Shown in pieces: positions 24,771 to 33,200 of a stretch of DNA of 64,000 bases. Made by a program: the position numbers and the translations under genes. The stretch's first letter is position 1. Each line of letters begins with the position of its first letter. Below the pieces are notes generated by a model. It was not told the origin of the DNA, made no database searches, and saw nothing but the letters and a program-made list of their open reading frames with translations. Source of the stretch: Kordia jejudonensis (lineage in GTDB: Bacteria; Bacteroidota; Bacteroidia; Flavobacteriales; Flavobacteriaceae); the NCBI RefSeq assembly GCF_001005315.1, contig NZ_LBMG01000001.1:124001-188000 (forward strand), in the 5' to 3' direction.

Positions 24771-26324
24771 CTACAAATCAAACTTAATTCCTTGCGCTAA
24801 TGGCAATTCTGTAGTATAGTTGATTGTATTTGTTTGTCTACGCATGTATATTTTCCAAGCATCAGATCCAGACTCGCGTCCGCCACCTGTATCTTTTTCT
24901 CCACCAAAAGCACCACCAATTTCTGCTCCAGACGTTCCAATATTTACATTGGCAATTCCACAATCAGATCCTGCAACAGATAAGAAACGTTCTGCTTCAC
25001 GTAAGTTGTTGGTCATAATTGCTGATGATAATCCTTGAGCAACTCCATTTTGAAGTTCTAACGCATTGGTTACATCTCCAGAATATTTCAACAAATATAA
25101 AACTGGTGCAAATGTTTCATGCTGCACGATTTCAAATGAATTTTCTGCTTCCGCGATGGCTGGTTTTACATAACATCCACTTTCATATCCTTCACCTTCT
25201 AAAACGCCACCTTCTACAACGATGTTTCCACCTTCAGCAACAACTTTTTCTAAAGCAGCTTGGTATCCTTTTACCGCATCTGTATCAATTAATGGTCCAA
25301 CATGATTGTTTTCATCTAATGGATTTCCAATACGTAATTGTCCATAAGCGGCAACTACTGCATCTTTAACTTTATCGTAAATAGAATCATGAATGATTAA
25401 TCTACGCGTTGATGTACAACGTTGTCCTGCTGTTCCAACTGCTCCAAAAACAGCTCCGATAACGGTCATTTTTATATCTGCATCAGGTGTTACAATGATA
25501 GCATTGTTTCCTCCTAATTCTAATAACGACTTTCCTAAACGTCCTGCAACTTCTTTGGCAACAATTTTCCCCATACGTGTAGAACCTGTAGCCGAAACTA
25601 ACGGAATACGCGTATCTTTAGAAAGGTATTCTCCAACTTTATAATCTCCATTTACCAAGCAGCAAATTCCTTCAGGTAAGTTATTTTCAGCGAAAACCTC
25701 AGCCGCAATATTTTGACAAGCTACACCACACATAGGTGTTTTTTCAGATGGTTTCCACACACAAACGTCTCCACAAATCCACGCCAAAGCGGTATTCCAA
25801 GCCCAAACGGCAACTGGAAAGTTAAATGCAGAAATAATTCCGACAACGCCTAATGGATGGTATTGTTCGTACATTCTGTGTCCTGGACGTTCTGAATGCA
25901 TCGTCAATCCGTGAAGCTGACGTGATAATCCCACTGCGAAATCACAGATGTCAATCATTTCCTGAACTTCTCCCAAACCTTCTTGGTATGATTTCCCCAT
26001 TTCATACGAAACCAATTTTCCTAAAGCTTCTTTTTTCTCTCTTAATTTTTCTCCAAACTGGCGTACCACTTCTCCACGTTGTGGCGCTGGCATTGTTCTC
26101 CAAGTTTTAAAAGCTGAAGTCGCAGCTTCCATCACTTTTTCGTAGTCTTCTTTTGTAGTCGACTTTACTTTTCCAATCAATTTTCCATCAACTGGAGAGT
26201 ATGATTCAATGAGTTCTCCGTTAGAAAAATTGTTTGAACCTGTTGATGTTCCTTCGTTGATATCTTTTAAACCTAGCGTTGCTAGAGCTTCTTTGATTCC
26301 AAAATCAGTAGTCACTGCTCCCAT
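24771..26324 (-). CDS. ALDH7-type aldehyde dehydrogenase (aminoadipate semialdehyde / piperideine-6-carboxylate type)
   Basis: A 517-residue cytoplasmic NAD(P)-dependent enzyme. Motifs: NFPVAVWAWNTALAWICGD, LVSATGSTRMGK, the catalytic Glu in LELGGNNAII and the catalytic Cys in VGTAGQRCTSTRR. GTSGAEIGGAFGGEKDTGGGRE near the end is characteristic of the antiquitin (ALDH7) branch, which oxidises alpha-aminoadipic semialdehyde in lysine breakdown. I place the start at ATG 26324 (MGAVTTDFGIKEA), the usual family N-terminus; an upstream ATG at 26393 would add 23 basic residues with no family match. Other lysine-degradation genes are not in the window. Confidence 0.87.
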   Translation of the reverse strand: MGAVTTDFGIKEALATLGLKDINEGTSTGSNNFSNGELIESYSPVDGKLIGKVKSTTKEDYEKVMEAATSAFKTWRTMPAPQRGEVVRQFGEKLREKKEALGKLVSYEMGKSYQEGLGEVQEMIDICDFAVGLSRQLHGLTMHSERPGHRMYEQYHPLGVVGIISAFNFPVAVWAWNTALAWICGDVCVWKPSEKTPMCGVACQNIAAEVFAENNLPEGICCLVNGDYKVGEYLSKDTRIPLVSATGSTRMGKIVAKEVAGRLGKSLLELGGNNAIIVTPDADIKMTVIGAVFGAVGTAGQRCTSTRRLIIHDSIYDKVKDAVVAAYGQLRIGNPLDENNHVGPLIDTDAVKGYQAALEKVVAEGGNIVVEGGVLEGEGYESGCYVKPAIAEAENSFEIVQHETFAPVLYLLKYSGDVTNALELQNGVAQGLSSAIMTNNLREAERFLSVAGSDCGIANVNIGTSGAEIGGAFGGEKDTGGGRESGSDAWKIYMRRQTNTINYTTELPLAQGIKFDL

Positions 26325-26411
26325 ATATTTATAACTTTTTTTAGTTCTTTTGTTAAATTTTTGCGAAGATAGCACAATTCTAGCAATCTTCATTCTTCCA
26401 TAGTTTGTTTC

Positions 26412-27131
26412 TTAGCGCAATTCTGTAATGTCGTATTGATAGTGCGCGCGAAGGTATTTTTGATTTTTGATGCTGTCAATCAGGTAACTTTCTCGCTCTT
26501 TGTGCAAGCGCAATCCAGTTTTCGTTTCCTGTGAAATATTTTTGATTTGGCTGTACGTTGTTCCGTGTTTTACTACGTTTTCCTTTAGCAAAAATGTAGT
26601 TGTATCAAAATAATACCACCAAATGGTGTCACTATTCGGATATACTGCTTTTATTTTATAAGCTTCTGTTTGATCTTCTAAAAATACTGTTCCTTCTAAC
26701 GTAAGTTGAACATCATCTGTTAATAATTTATACGGTTGCCAAAGTACAAAGTGTGCTGACATGAGGTCTTTGCGTGCACTTTGCAACGCTTCATTTTCCA
26801 CTTGTGGTGTATCATTTACAACAAGTTGAACCTTATCATCCTTTAGTGTTATTTGTTTGCGAATGCTTCCTTCAAAGGAACGAATTTCTGAGGAAAACTC
26901 AGGTTGTATTGTTGTTTTAATGAATTGTATTTTATCACTTTCAGCTCTGCCTAAACTATCATATAGTGTTGTTATTTTTTCATATGATATATGACTGAGT
27001 TTTTCCCAATTGGCAGTACCGCCGTGTGCTTCTTCCAACGATTTTTTGATAATCTTTTCCGCTGTCAGAGAAGATTCGCATGACAATGCAACTATTAAAA
27101 AACTGAGTAGAAAAATAGTGTTAGTCTTCAT
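26412..27131 (-). CDS. DUF6503-like lipoprotein
   Basis: A 239-residue probable lipoprotein: signal helix IFLLSFLIVALSC with the lipobox Cys at about residue 18. The mature part has a conserved start (AEKIIKKSLEEAHGGTANWEKLSHISY) and beta-rich repeats with TIWWYYFDTTTFLL, similar in layout to the LolA/LppX-like DUF6503 proteins of Bacteroidetes. It may bind lipid at the periplasmic face, but no function is established. Its first 11 bases overlap the end of the dioxygenase gene upstream on the same strand, so co-transcription is likely. Confidence 0.65.
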   Translation of the reverse strand: MKTNTIFLLSFLIVALSCESSLTAEKIIKKSLEEAHGGTANWEKLSHISYEKITTLYDSLGRAESDKIQFIKTTIQPEFSSEIRSFEGSIRKQITLKDDKVQLVVNDTPQVENEALQSARKDLMSAHFVLWQPYKLLTDDVQLTLEGTVFLEDQTEAYKIKAVYPNSDTIWWYYFDTTTFLLKENVVKHGTTYSQIKNISQETKTGLRLHKERESYLIDSIKNQKYLRAHYQYDITELR

Positions 27132-27663
27132 CGGCTGTAAATCGTTCGTCCACTGGCATTACGTGTCCACAATTGTCACAAGTAAGCAAATTTGGAGATG
27201 CGTAAAATGTTTTGAAGTGTCCTAAAAAGTCTTTTTCGACATCATTCAGCGGAAATTTTACTTCGTGTAGTTTATGATTGCACTTGTCACAATACCATTG
27301 CAAACCGTCCATTAAATCGGTTCCTTTTCGTTTGCGCTCTACGACTAAGCCGATAGAATTTTCAAATCGTACAGGCGAATGTGGCACGCCAGCAGGATGC
27401 AAATACATATCGCCAGGACCTAATTTCATGGTTTTTTTCTCGCCATCTTCTTGAATGTGTACTTCAATATTTCCTTCCAACTGAAAGAACAATTCTTCTG
27501 TTTCGTTATAGTGATAATCCTTTCGTGCATTTGGTCCACCAACAATCATCACAATATAATCACCTGCATCTTTATACAAATTTTTATTGGCAACTGGTGG
27601 TTTTAGTAAGTCTCTATTTTCTTCAATCCATTGATTGAGATTAAACGGTTTTTGTATGCCCAT
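27121..27663 (-). CDS. nbaC: 3-hydroxyanthranilate 3,4-dioxygenase
   Basis: A 180-residue cupin enzyme that opens the ring of 3-hydroxyanthranilate with oxygen, in the kynurenine route to quinolinate and NAD. The iron-binding set lies in KDYHYNETEELFFQLEG (His and Glu) and MYLHPAGVPHSP (His). Two C-terminal Cys pairs (CDKC and CDNC) form the rubredoxin-like second iron site of the bacterial type. Length is normal. No other kynurenine-pathway gene is in the window. The gene diverges from the RiPP precursors across 174 bases. Confidence 0.93.
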   Translation of the reverse strand: MGIQKPFNLNQWIEENRDLLKPPVANKNLYKDAGDYIVMIVGGPNARKDYHYNETEELFFQLEGNIEVHIQEDGEKKTMKLGPGDMYLHPAGVPHSPVRFENSIGLVVERKRKGTDLMDGLQWYCDKCNHKLHEVKFPLNDVEKDFLGHFKTFYASPNLLTCDNCGHVMPVDERFTADED

Positions 27664-27837
27664 TATCTTTAGAATTTTAGATTTTAAAATTACGGATTTT
27701 TTAATGATTCAGTATCATTTTTGGTTAGATAGTACAGTAAATCACTGGCACACAAGTGTTAAGTAAGGTAAAACCGTACATTACTAACTACATTATTCTT
27801 TATCTTTTTTTTATAAAATCAAAAACACTTTATTATC

Positions 27838-28083
27838 ATGAAAAAAAAGAAACTTAGTAAACGATTAGATTTAGGAAAGAAACAGATTTCAAAACTCGGT
27901 AACGTAAAAGGGGGACTGGCATTATCGCATCATACCTGTTTTTGCGAAACGGAAGATATATTCAACTGTACTTGGATAAGCGAATTGCGTACGCAATGTG
28001 AATGTGTACCTACGCAAAACATAGATTGTCCTTCATGGGGAATTATTTGCCCAACGCCTTCAAGAGATATTTGTGACGCTTAA
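27838..28083 (+). CDS. Class I lanthipeptide-like precursor 1 (81 aa)
   Basis: A small peptide with a Lys-rich leader (MKKKKLSKRLDLGKKQISKL) ending in KGG at about residue 25, followed by a Cys-rich core with 8 Cys plus many Ser and Thr. The LxLxKxxIxxL leader pattern is what Bacteroidetes class I lanthipeptide precursors carry for recognition by the dehydratase. The core shares the pattern FxCTWxSELxTxCxCxP with precursors 2 and 3. It is the first of four tandem genes on the same strand with 18-28 base spacings. No LanB, LanC or transporter gene is present in the window, so the enzymes must act from elsewhere. Confidence 0.82.
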   Translation: MKKKKLSKRLDLGKKQISKLGNVKGGLALSHHTCFCETEDIFNCTWISELRTQCECVPTQNIDCPSWGIICPTPSRDICDA

Positions 28084-28101
28084 TCTTAAAATTTAACTAC
28101 C

Positions 28102-28359
28102 ATGAAAAAAAAGAAGCTAAAAGCCTTATCACTAAAAAAGGCATCTATTTCTAAGTTGAATGGTGGCGCACCAGTGCCAATTCAATTAACTAGAAACATT
28201 AGAGATTGTGCACTTACTGTAGATCTTTATAACTGTACAACAACTACTTGGTATAGTGAATTGTATACCGCATGTGAATGTGAACCTACTTGGGATTTTA
28301 ATTGTAATTCACAATTTAATCCGTGTAGACAATCAGTTGATATTCCTTGCGAAGCATAA
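28102..28359 (+). CDS. Class I lanthipeptide-like precursor 2 (85 aa)
   Basis: Leader MKKKKLKALSLKKASISKL followed by NGG near residue 22, then a core with 7 Cys. The core centre (LYNCTTTTWYSELYTACECEP) has the same scaffold as precursors 1 and 3 but with a two-residue Thr insertion before the Trp. The C-terminal half keeps spaced single Cys (NCNS, PCRQ, IPCEA). It starts 18 bases after precursor 1. Confidence 0.82.
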   Translation: MKKKKLKALSLKKASISKLNGGAPVPIQLTRNIRDCALTVDLYNCTTTTWYSELYTACECEPTWDFNCNSQFNPCRQSVDIPCEA

Positions 28360-28386
28360 TTTATAAACCAATAAAATACCTGTATC

Positions 28387-28656
28387 ATGAAAAAAAAGAA
28401 TTTAAAAAATTTATCATTAAAGAAATCATCCGTTTCTAAGCTCAGCGGTGGTGCGGCAATTCCGGTACCAGTTTCGTTTAATTTTCCATGTGGAGAAACA
28501 CAAGATTTATTTACCTGTACTTGGGTAAGTGAGCTATATACAGCTTGCCATTGCGAACCATCATGGCAAGGCGGTTGTGAATCATTCAACTTTCCATGTC
28601 CAATAACTATAGACTTGGCTTGTGGTTTAGAGTCCGTACGTATATGCGTAGCGTAA
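28387..28656 (+). CDS. Class I lanthipeptide-like precursor 3 (89 aa)
   Basis: Leader MKKKNLKNLSLKKSSVSKL followed by SGG near residue 22. The core has 8 Cys, with DLFTCTWVSELYTACHCEPSW as the shared scaffold and a longer tail ending ESVRICVA. It is closest to precursors 1 and 2 and lies 27 bases after precursor 2. Confidence 0.82.
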   Translation: MKKKNLKNLSLKKSSVSKLSGGAAIPVPVSFNFPCGETQDLFTCTWVSELYTACHCEPSWQGGCESFNFPCPITIDLACGLESVRICVA

Positions 28657-28684
28657 TTAACTAAAAATCATTTAAAAGAAACGT

Positions 28685-28966
28685 ATGAAAAAAAAGAATT
28701 TATCTCAAAGATTAAACATCAATAAGTCAAAAATTGCTTCATTTGATCAACGAAATGGAATCGTAGGAGGAACTGCACGATCGAATCCGTGCGACTCTTT
28801 CGAATCAATGCAATGTACAGCTGGGTGTGGCACACAAAATTGTCCACCAGCAACCAATACTTGTATAACGGTAGCTTGTCCACCTGAAACGGTAAATTGC
28901 CCTTCGGCAAATACCAATTGTTACTGTGATTCATTCATTACAATGGCAGGAATTACTGGCTGTTAA
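28685..28966 (+). CDS. Class I lanthipeptide-like precursor 4, divergent core (93 aa)
   Basis: The leader (MKKKNLSQRLNINKSKI) is of the same type, with VGG at about residues 27-29. The core is different: 10 Cys in Pro-rich spacing (GCGTQNCPP, VACPPE, VNCPS, NCYCDS) and no TWxSEL segment. It ends in GITGC, so the last residue is Cys. It is the last gene of the row and is followed by a strong terminator. Confidence 0.8.
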   Translation: MKKKNLSQRLNINKSKIASFDQRNGIVGGTARSNPCDSFESMQCTAGCGTQNCPPATNTCITVACPPETVNCPSANTNCYCDSFITMAGITGC

Positions 28967-28986
28967 TTTTTGATAGATTATAAACT

Positions 28987-29022
28987 AAAAGCTCCAAAAG
29001 TGTATCCTTTTGGAGCTTTTTT
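28987..29022 (+). terminator. Terminator of the precursor cluster
   Basis: AAAAGCTCCAAAAG (28987-29000), a six-base loop, and CTTTTGGAGCTTTT (29007-29020) make a 14-bp perfect stem that runs into T residues. It closes the four-gene precursor unit. Confidence 0.9.
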
Positions 29023-29101
29023 AGTTTCTATAATTATTTAAAAAACCAATGCTTTTCCATTTGAAATTGTGTAATTTTAAGGCACTAATCAATTTTTACC
29101 A

Positions 29102-30145
29102 ATGAAAAAATCAGCTCTTATTTTATTTCTATTTGCTTTTCTACTAATTAGTTGCGCAGATACTACTTCTCAAAAAGAAACAACTACAACTGATGAAAGT
29201 CCAACCAATAGTTTTGGATTAGTCATTCACGGTGGCGCAGGAACTATTTTAAAAAAGAACCTAACTCCAGAACTTGAAGCACAGTACAAAGAAACACTGG
29301 AAAAAGCCGCTAAAAAAGGATACGATATCCTAAAAAATGGCGGAACAAGTTTAGATGCTGTTGAACAAACGATTCATATTTTAGAAAATTCGCCGCTATT
29401 CAACGCTGGAAAAGGTGCTGTTTTTGCTAATAATGGAAAAAACGAACTAGACGCTTCTATTATGGAAGGAAAAACATTAAATGCTGGCGCCGTTGCAGGT
29501 GTAACCAATTTGAAAAATCCGATTTCTGCGGCGCGTAAAGTCATGGAAAATTCTGATCATGTATTATTGGCTAGAAAAGGTGCAGAAGAATTTTCCGCAG
29601 CACAAGGTTTGGAAGTTGTAGATACGAGTTATTTCTTTACCGAAAACAGATACAATTCGCTTTTAAAAGCTAAAAATAAAAATGAAAAAGACAAAGCTGC
29701 TTCGCTTGATCCGTATATAAAAGATTACAAATACGGAACGGTTGGTTGTGTAGCGTTGGACAAAAATGGAAATCTTGCCGCAGGAACTTCTACAGGTGGA
29801 ATGACCAACAAAAAATGGAGTCGTATTGGCGATTCTCCAATTATTGGCGCAGGAACGTATGCCAACAACAAAACGTGCGCAGTTTCTGGAACTGGACATG
29901 GAGAATACTTCATTAGAGCAAATGTAGCTTATGATATTTCTGCGTTGATGGAATACAAAGGCTTGTCATTGCAAGAAGCTTCCAAAGAAGTCATTCAAAA
30001 CAAGTTGAAAAACATGGGTGGCGATGGCGGAATTATTGCCATAGATGCCAAAGGAAACTTAGTTGCTGAGTTCAACACACCTGGCATGTACAGAGCCATG
30101 GTAGACGAAAACGGAACGGTCACTGTTGGAATTTACAAAGAGTAA
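29102..30145 (+). CDS. Isoaspartyl peptidase / L-asparaginase (Ntn hydrolase), lipoprotein
   Basis: A 347-residue exported enzyme with a lipobox signal (LFAFLLISCAD, Cys near 18). Motifs are VIHGGAGTI at residue 43, FNAGKGAVF, ELDASIMEG and the autocleavage site before the nucleophile Thr in YGTVGCVALD (about 213), with AGTSTGG and SGTGHGEYF completing the active site. The proenzyme is cut into alpha and beta subunits before that Thr. It removes isoaspartyl residues from peptides or deamidates asparagine. A position at the periplasmic face suggests peptide scavenging. Confidence 0.9.
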   Translation: MKKSALILFLFAFLLISCADTTSQKETTTTDESPTNSFGLVIHGGAGTILKKNLTPELEAQYKETLEKAAKKGYDILKNGGTSLDAVEQTIHILENSPLFNAGKGAVFANNGKNELDASIMEGKTLNAGAVAGVTNLKNPISAARKVMENSDHVLLARKGAEEFSAAQGLEVVDTSYFFTENRYNSLLKAKNKNEKDKAASLDPYIKDYKYGTVGCVALDKNGNLAAGTSTGGMTNKKWSRIGDSPIIGAGTYANNKTCAVSGTGHGEYFIRANVAYDISALMEYKGLSLQEASKEVIQNKLKNMGGDGGIIAIDAKGNLVAEFNTPGMYRAMVDENGTVTVGIYKE

Positions 30146-30288
30146 ATTTCCTCAAGGAAATAGCTTCAAACTATTGAGTAAAAAACAAAAATTATGTATT
30201 CCATAACGAATACTAGTTTTACACCAACGAATACTAATTAAGGAATATTATGATGAGAAAGTCTGTTTACATTACAAAAAAAAGTACC

Positions 30289-33200
30289 ATGCGCAACACT
30301 ACACTTTCCATCGTTCTATTCGTAATTTTAAGTTTATTTTCTTGTAAAAAACAGACTCCTGAAACTGATAATATTTTTGAATTCAAAGACTATATTTATC
30401 AAACCACCGCAGGAACCGTATCTACCGAAACGCCTATTATTATTGGACTTCAGCAGGAAGTAACCGATTGGCAAGCAAATCAAGAATTGCCAAATAGCTT
30501 GCTAACCATTAGTCCGAATGTAAAAGGGAAACTTGTTGTTGAAAATAACAAAACGTTGCGCTTTACACCTGAAAAACCTTTACAACCAGCTACAGAACAT
30601 AGTGTACAAGTTCATTTGGATAAAATTTATGACGCAGTTCCAAAAGAGTTCAAAACATATACATTTGCCTTTAAAACCATTTCGCCAAACTTCATCATTG
30701 TTACCAACGATTTACAATCGTATTCTAAAGAATGGCAATATCTAAATGGTGTCTTAAAATCGGCAGATGTCATTTCTAAAGAAAAACTTCCGACATTAAT
30801 TTCGGCAACGCAAAATGGTAAAAAACTAGCCATAAAATGGAGTGAAACCAGTTTTAATAAAAACGAATACGACTTTATAATTGATAGTATCAATCGACCT
30901 ATTGACGATTCGGAAATTACGATTAATTGGACAGGTACATCAATCGCATCTGAATCTAAAGGAAAACTAAATTATAACATTCCAGGACAAAATAACTTCG
31001 CTATTGTTGAAGTTGATATTTCGCAAAGTCCTGAACAAAAATTCAGCATCAATTTTTCTGATCCGCTTCTAAAAAATCAAAACTTTGATGGTCTGGTTAG
31101 TGTTCAAAATCAATCGGACCTAACATTTGCCGTTGATGGTAATATTTTAAATGTATATCCTGAAAACAGCGTAACAGGAACGGTACAACTTGAAATATTT
31201 ACGGGTATAAAAAATAAAGAAGGATTCAAACTTAAAAAATCCTATTCGCAACAAGTTTCGTTTGAACAGCAAAAACCACAATTGCGTCCAATAAGTACAG
31301 GTGTTATTTTGCCAAATTCAAAAGACTTAACGTTCAACTTTCAAGCTGTCAATCTAAAAACTGTTGATGTGCGCGTCATTAAAATATATCAAGACAATGT
31401 ATTGCAATTTCTACAAGACAATGAAATTAGCAATGTAGATCGATACAGCATTCGAAGAGTTGGTCGTCGTATTGCCAAGAAAACCATCAATCTCATCACG
31501 AATGAAAACGAAAATGATGGACAGTGGAAAACTTACGGAATCGACTTATCAACCTTATTTCAAGCTGCTCCTGGCGCAATCTATCAAATAGAAATAGGTT
31601 TTAAGCGCGAATATGCATTGTATACCTGTGATGACAGCTCGAAAAAAGAAGAAGTCGCAGAAAGTGGTTACTACCAAAATCGTGCGGAAGAAGATGAAAA
31701 CGAAGAAGAATACTGGGACAATCGCATGTACAATTTCAGAGATTACCAATACAATTGGAATGATCGCGATAATCCATGCACAGATTCGTATTACCTAGAA
31801 AGACGTTTCTTAACCGCAAATGTGTTGGCGTCAGATTTAGGTGTTATTGTAAAAAAAGGCGAAAACAAATCGTATTATTTTGCAGTGAGCGATATCATTT
31901 CTACAGATCCTGTAGGCAATGCAAAAGTGACATTGTACAACTATCAACAACATGAAATTGCTTCCAAACGTACAGATGCAGACGGATTGACGATTATTGA
32001 CGCAGATAAAAACGCCTACTTTGCTACGGTTTCTAAAAACAATCAAGTTACCTATGTAAAACTCAATGATGGAAACGCACTTTCCATGAGTAAATTTGAT
32101 GTTTCAGGGAAAGAAATCAACAAAGGACTCAAAGGTTATATATATGGCGAACGTGGCGTTTGGCGACCTGGCGATTCGTTACACTTAGCTTTTGTGCTAA
32201 ATGATGCAGGAAATCCGTTACCAAAAAATCATCCTGTAAAAATGGAAGTTACCGATGCGCAAGGCAAATTGGTCTACAAAAAAGTGGAAACAAATGGTGT
32301 AAATCAGTTCTACAAATTTACCGTTCCAACCGCAACAGAAGCACCAACAGGAAACTGGAATGCTACCGTATATGTTGGTGGTGTCCGATTTACCAAAAAC
32401 CTAAAAATAGAAACAGTAAAACCCAATCGTTTAAAAATAAATATTGATTTTGACGATGACATTCTTGCCAGTTCACGTCCAATTGAAGGCGAACTCAAAG
32501 CCGCTTGGTTACATGGCGCGCCTGCTAAAAACTTACGTGCGGAAGTCAATGTGAAACTAAGTAGCACCAATACTTCATTTAAAAAATTTCCAAACTATGA
32601 ATTCAATGATCCAACACGAGAATTCAATACGGAAGAATTTACCATGTTTAAAGGTTCATTAAATAAAGATGGACTTGTCAATATTTCTAAAAAAATAAAC
32701 GTTACCAACAAAGCACCTGGTATGTTGCGTGCATCGTTTTTGACACGCGTATTTGAACACGGTGGCGATTATTCCATTGATGCATTTTCGAAAGACTTTG
32801 CGCCATATATTTCTTTTGTAGGAATGCGATCTCCTGAACCAAAACGATACGGTTCGTACTACACAGACGAAGAACAAATCTTTGAAATTGCTACGGTTGA
32901 CGACAAAGGAAATCCAATAAAACGCAACGGATTAGAAGTAAAAATATATGAAATTCAATGGCGTTGGTGGTGGAGTTCTTCATATGATGATTTATCGTCT
33001 TATGCGGGAAGTGATTATCATTCGCACTACAAATCCTTTAAAATTAACACAGGTACAAACGGAAAATCGAGCTTCAAACTCACTATTCCTGATGAAGATC
33101 GCGGACGATACTTAATTCGTGTGTACGATCCAAAAAGTGGTCATGCAACTGGAAAAACCGTGTATTTCTACAAAAATTGGTGGCGTACCAATAGCAACGG

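Noticed and set aside
25019-25369. Leu/His-rich plus-strand ORFs over the aldehyde dehydrogenase
   Set aside because: They are antisense shadows of a clear ALDH7 gene and have no recognisable domain.
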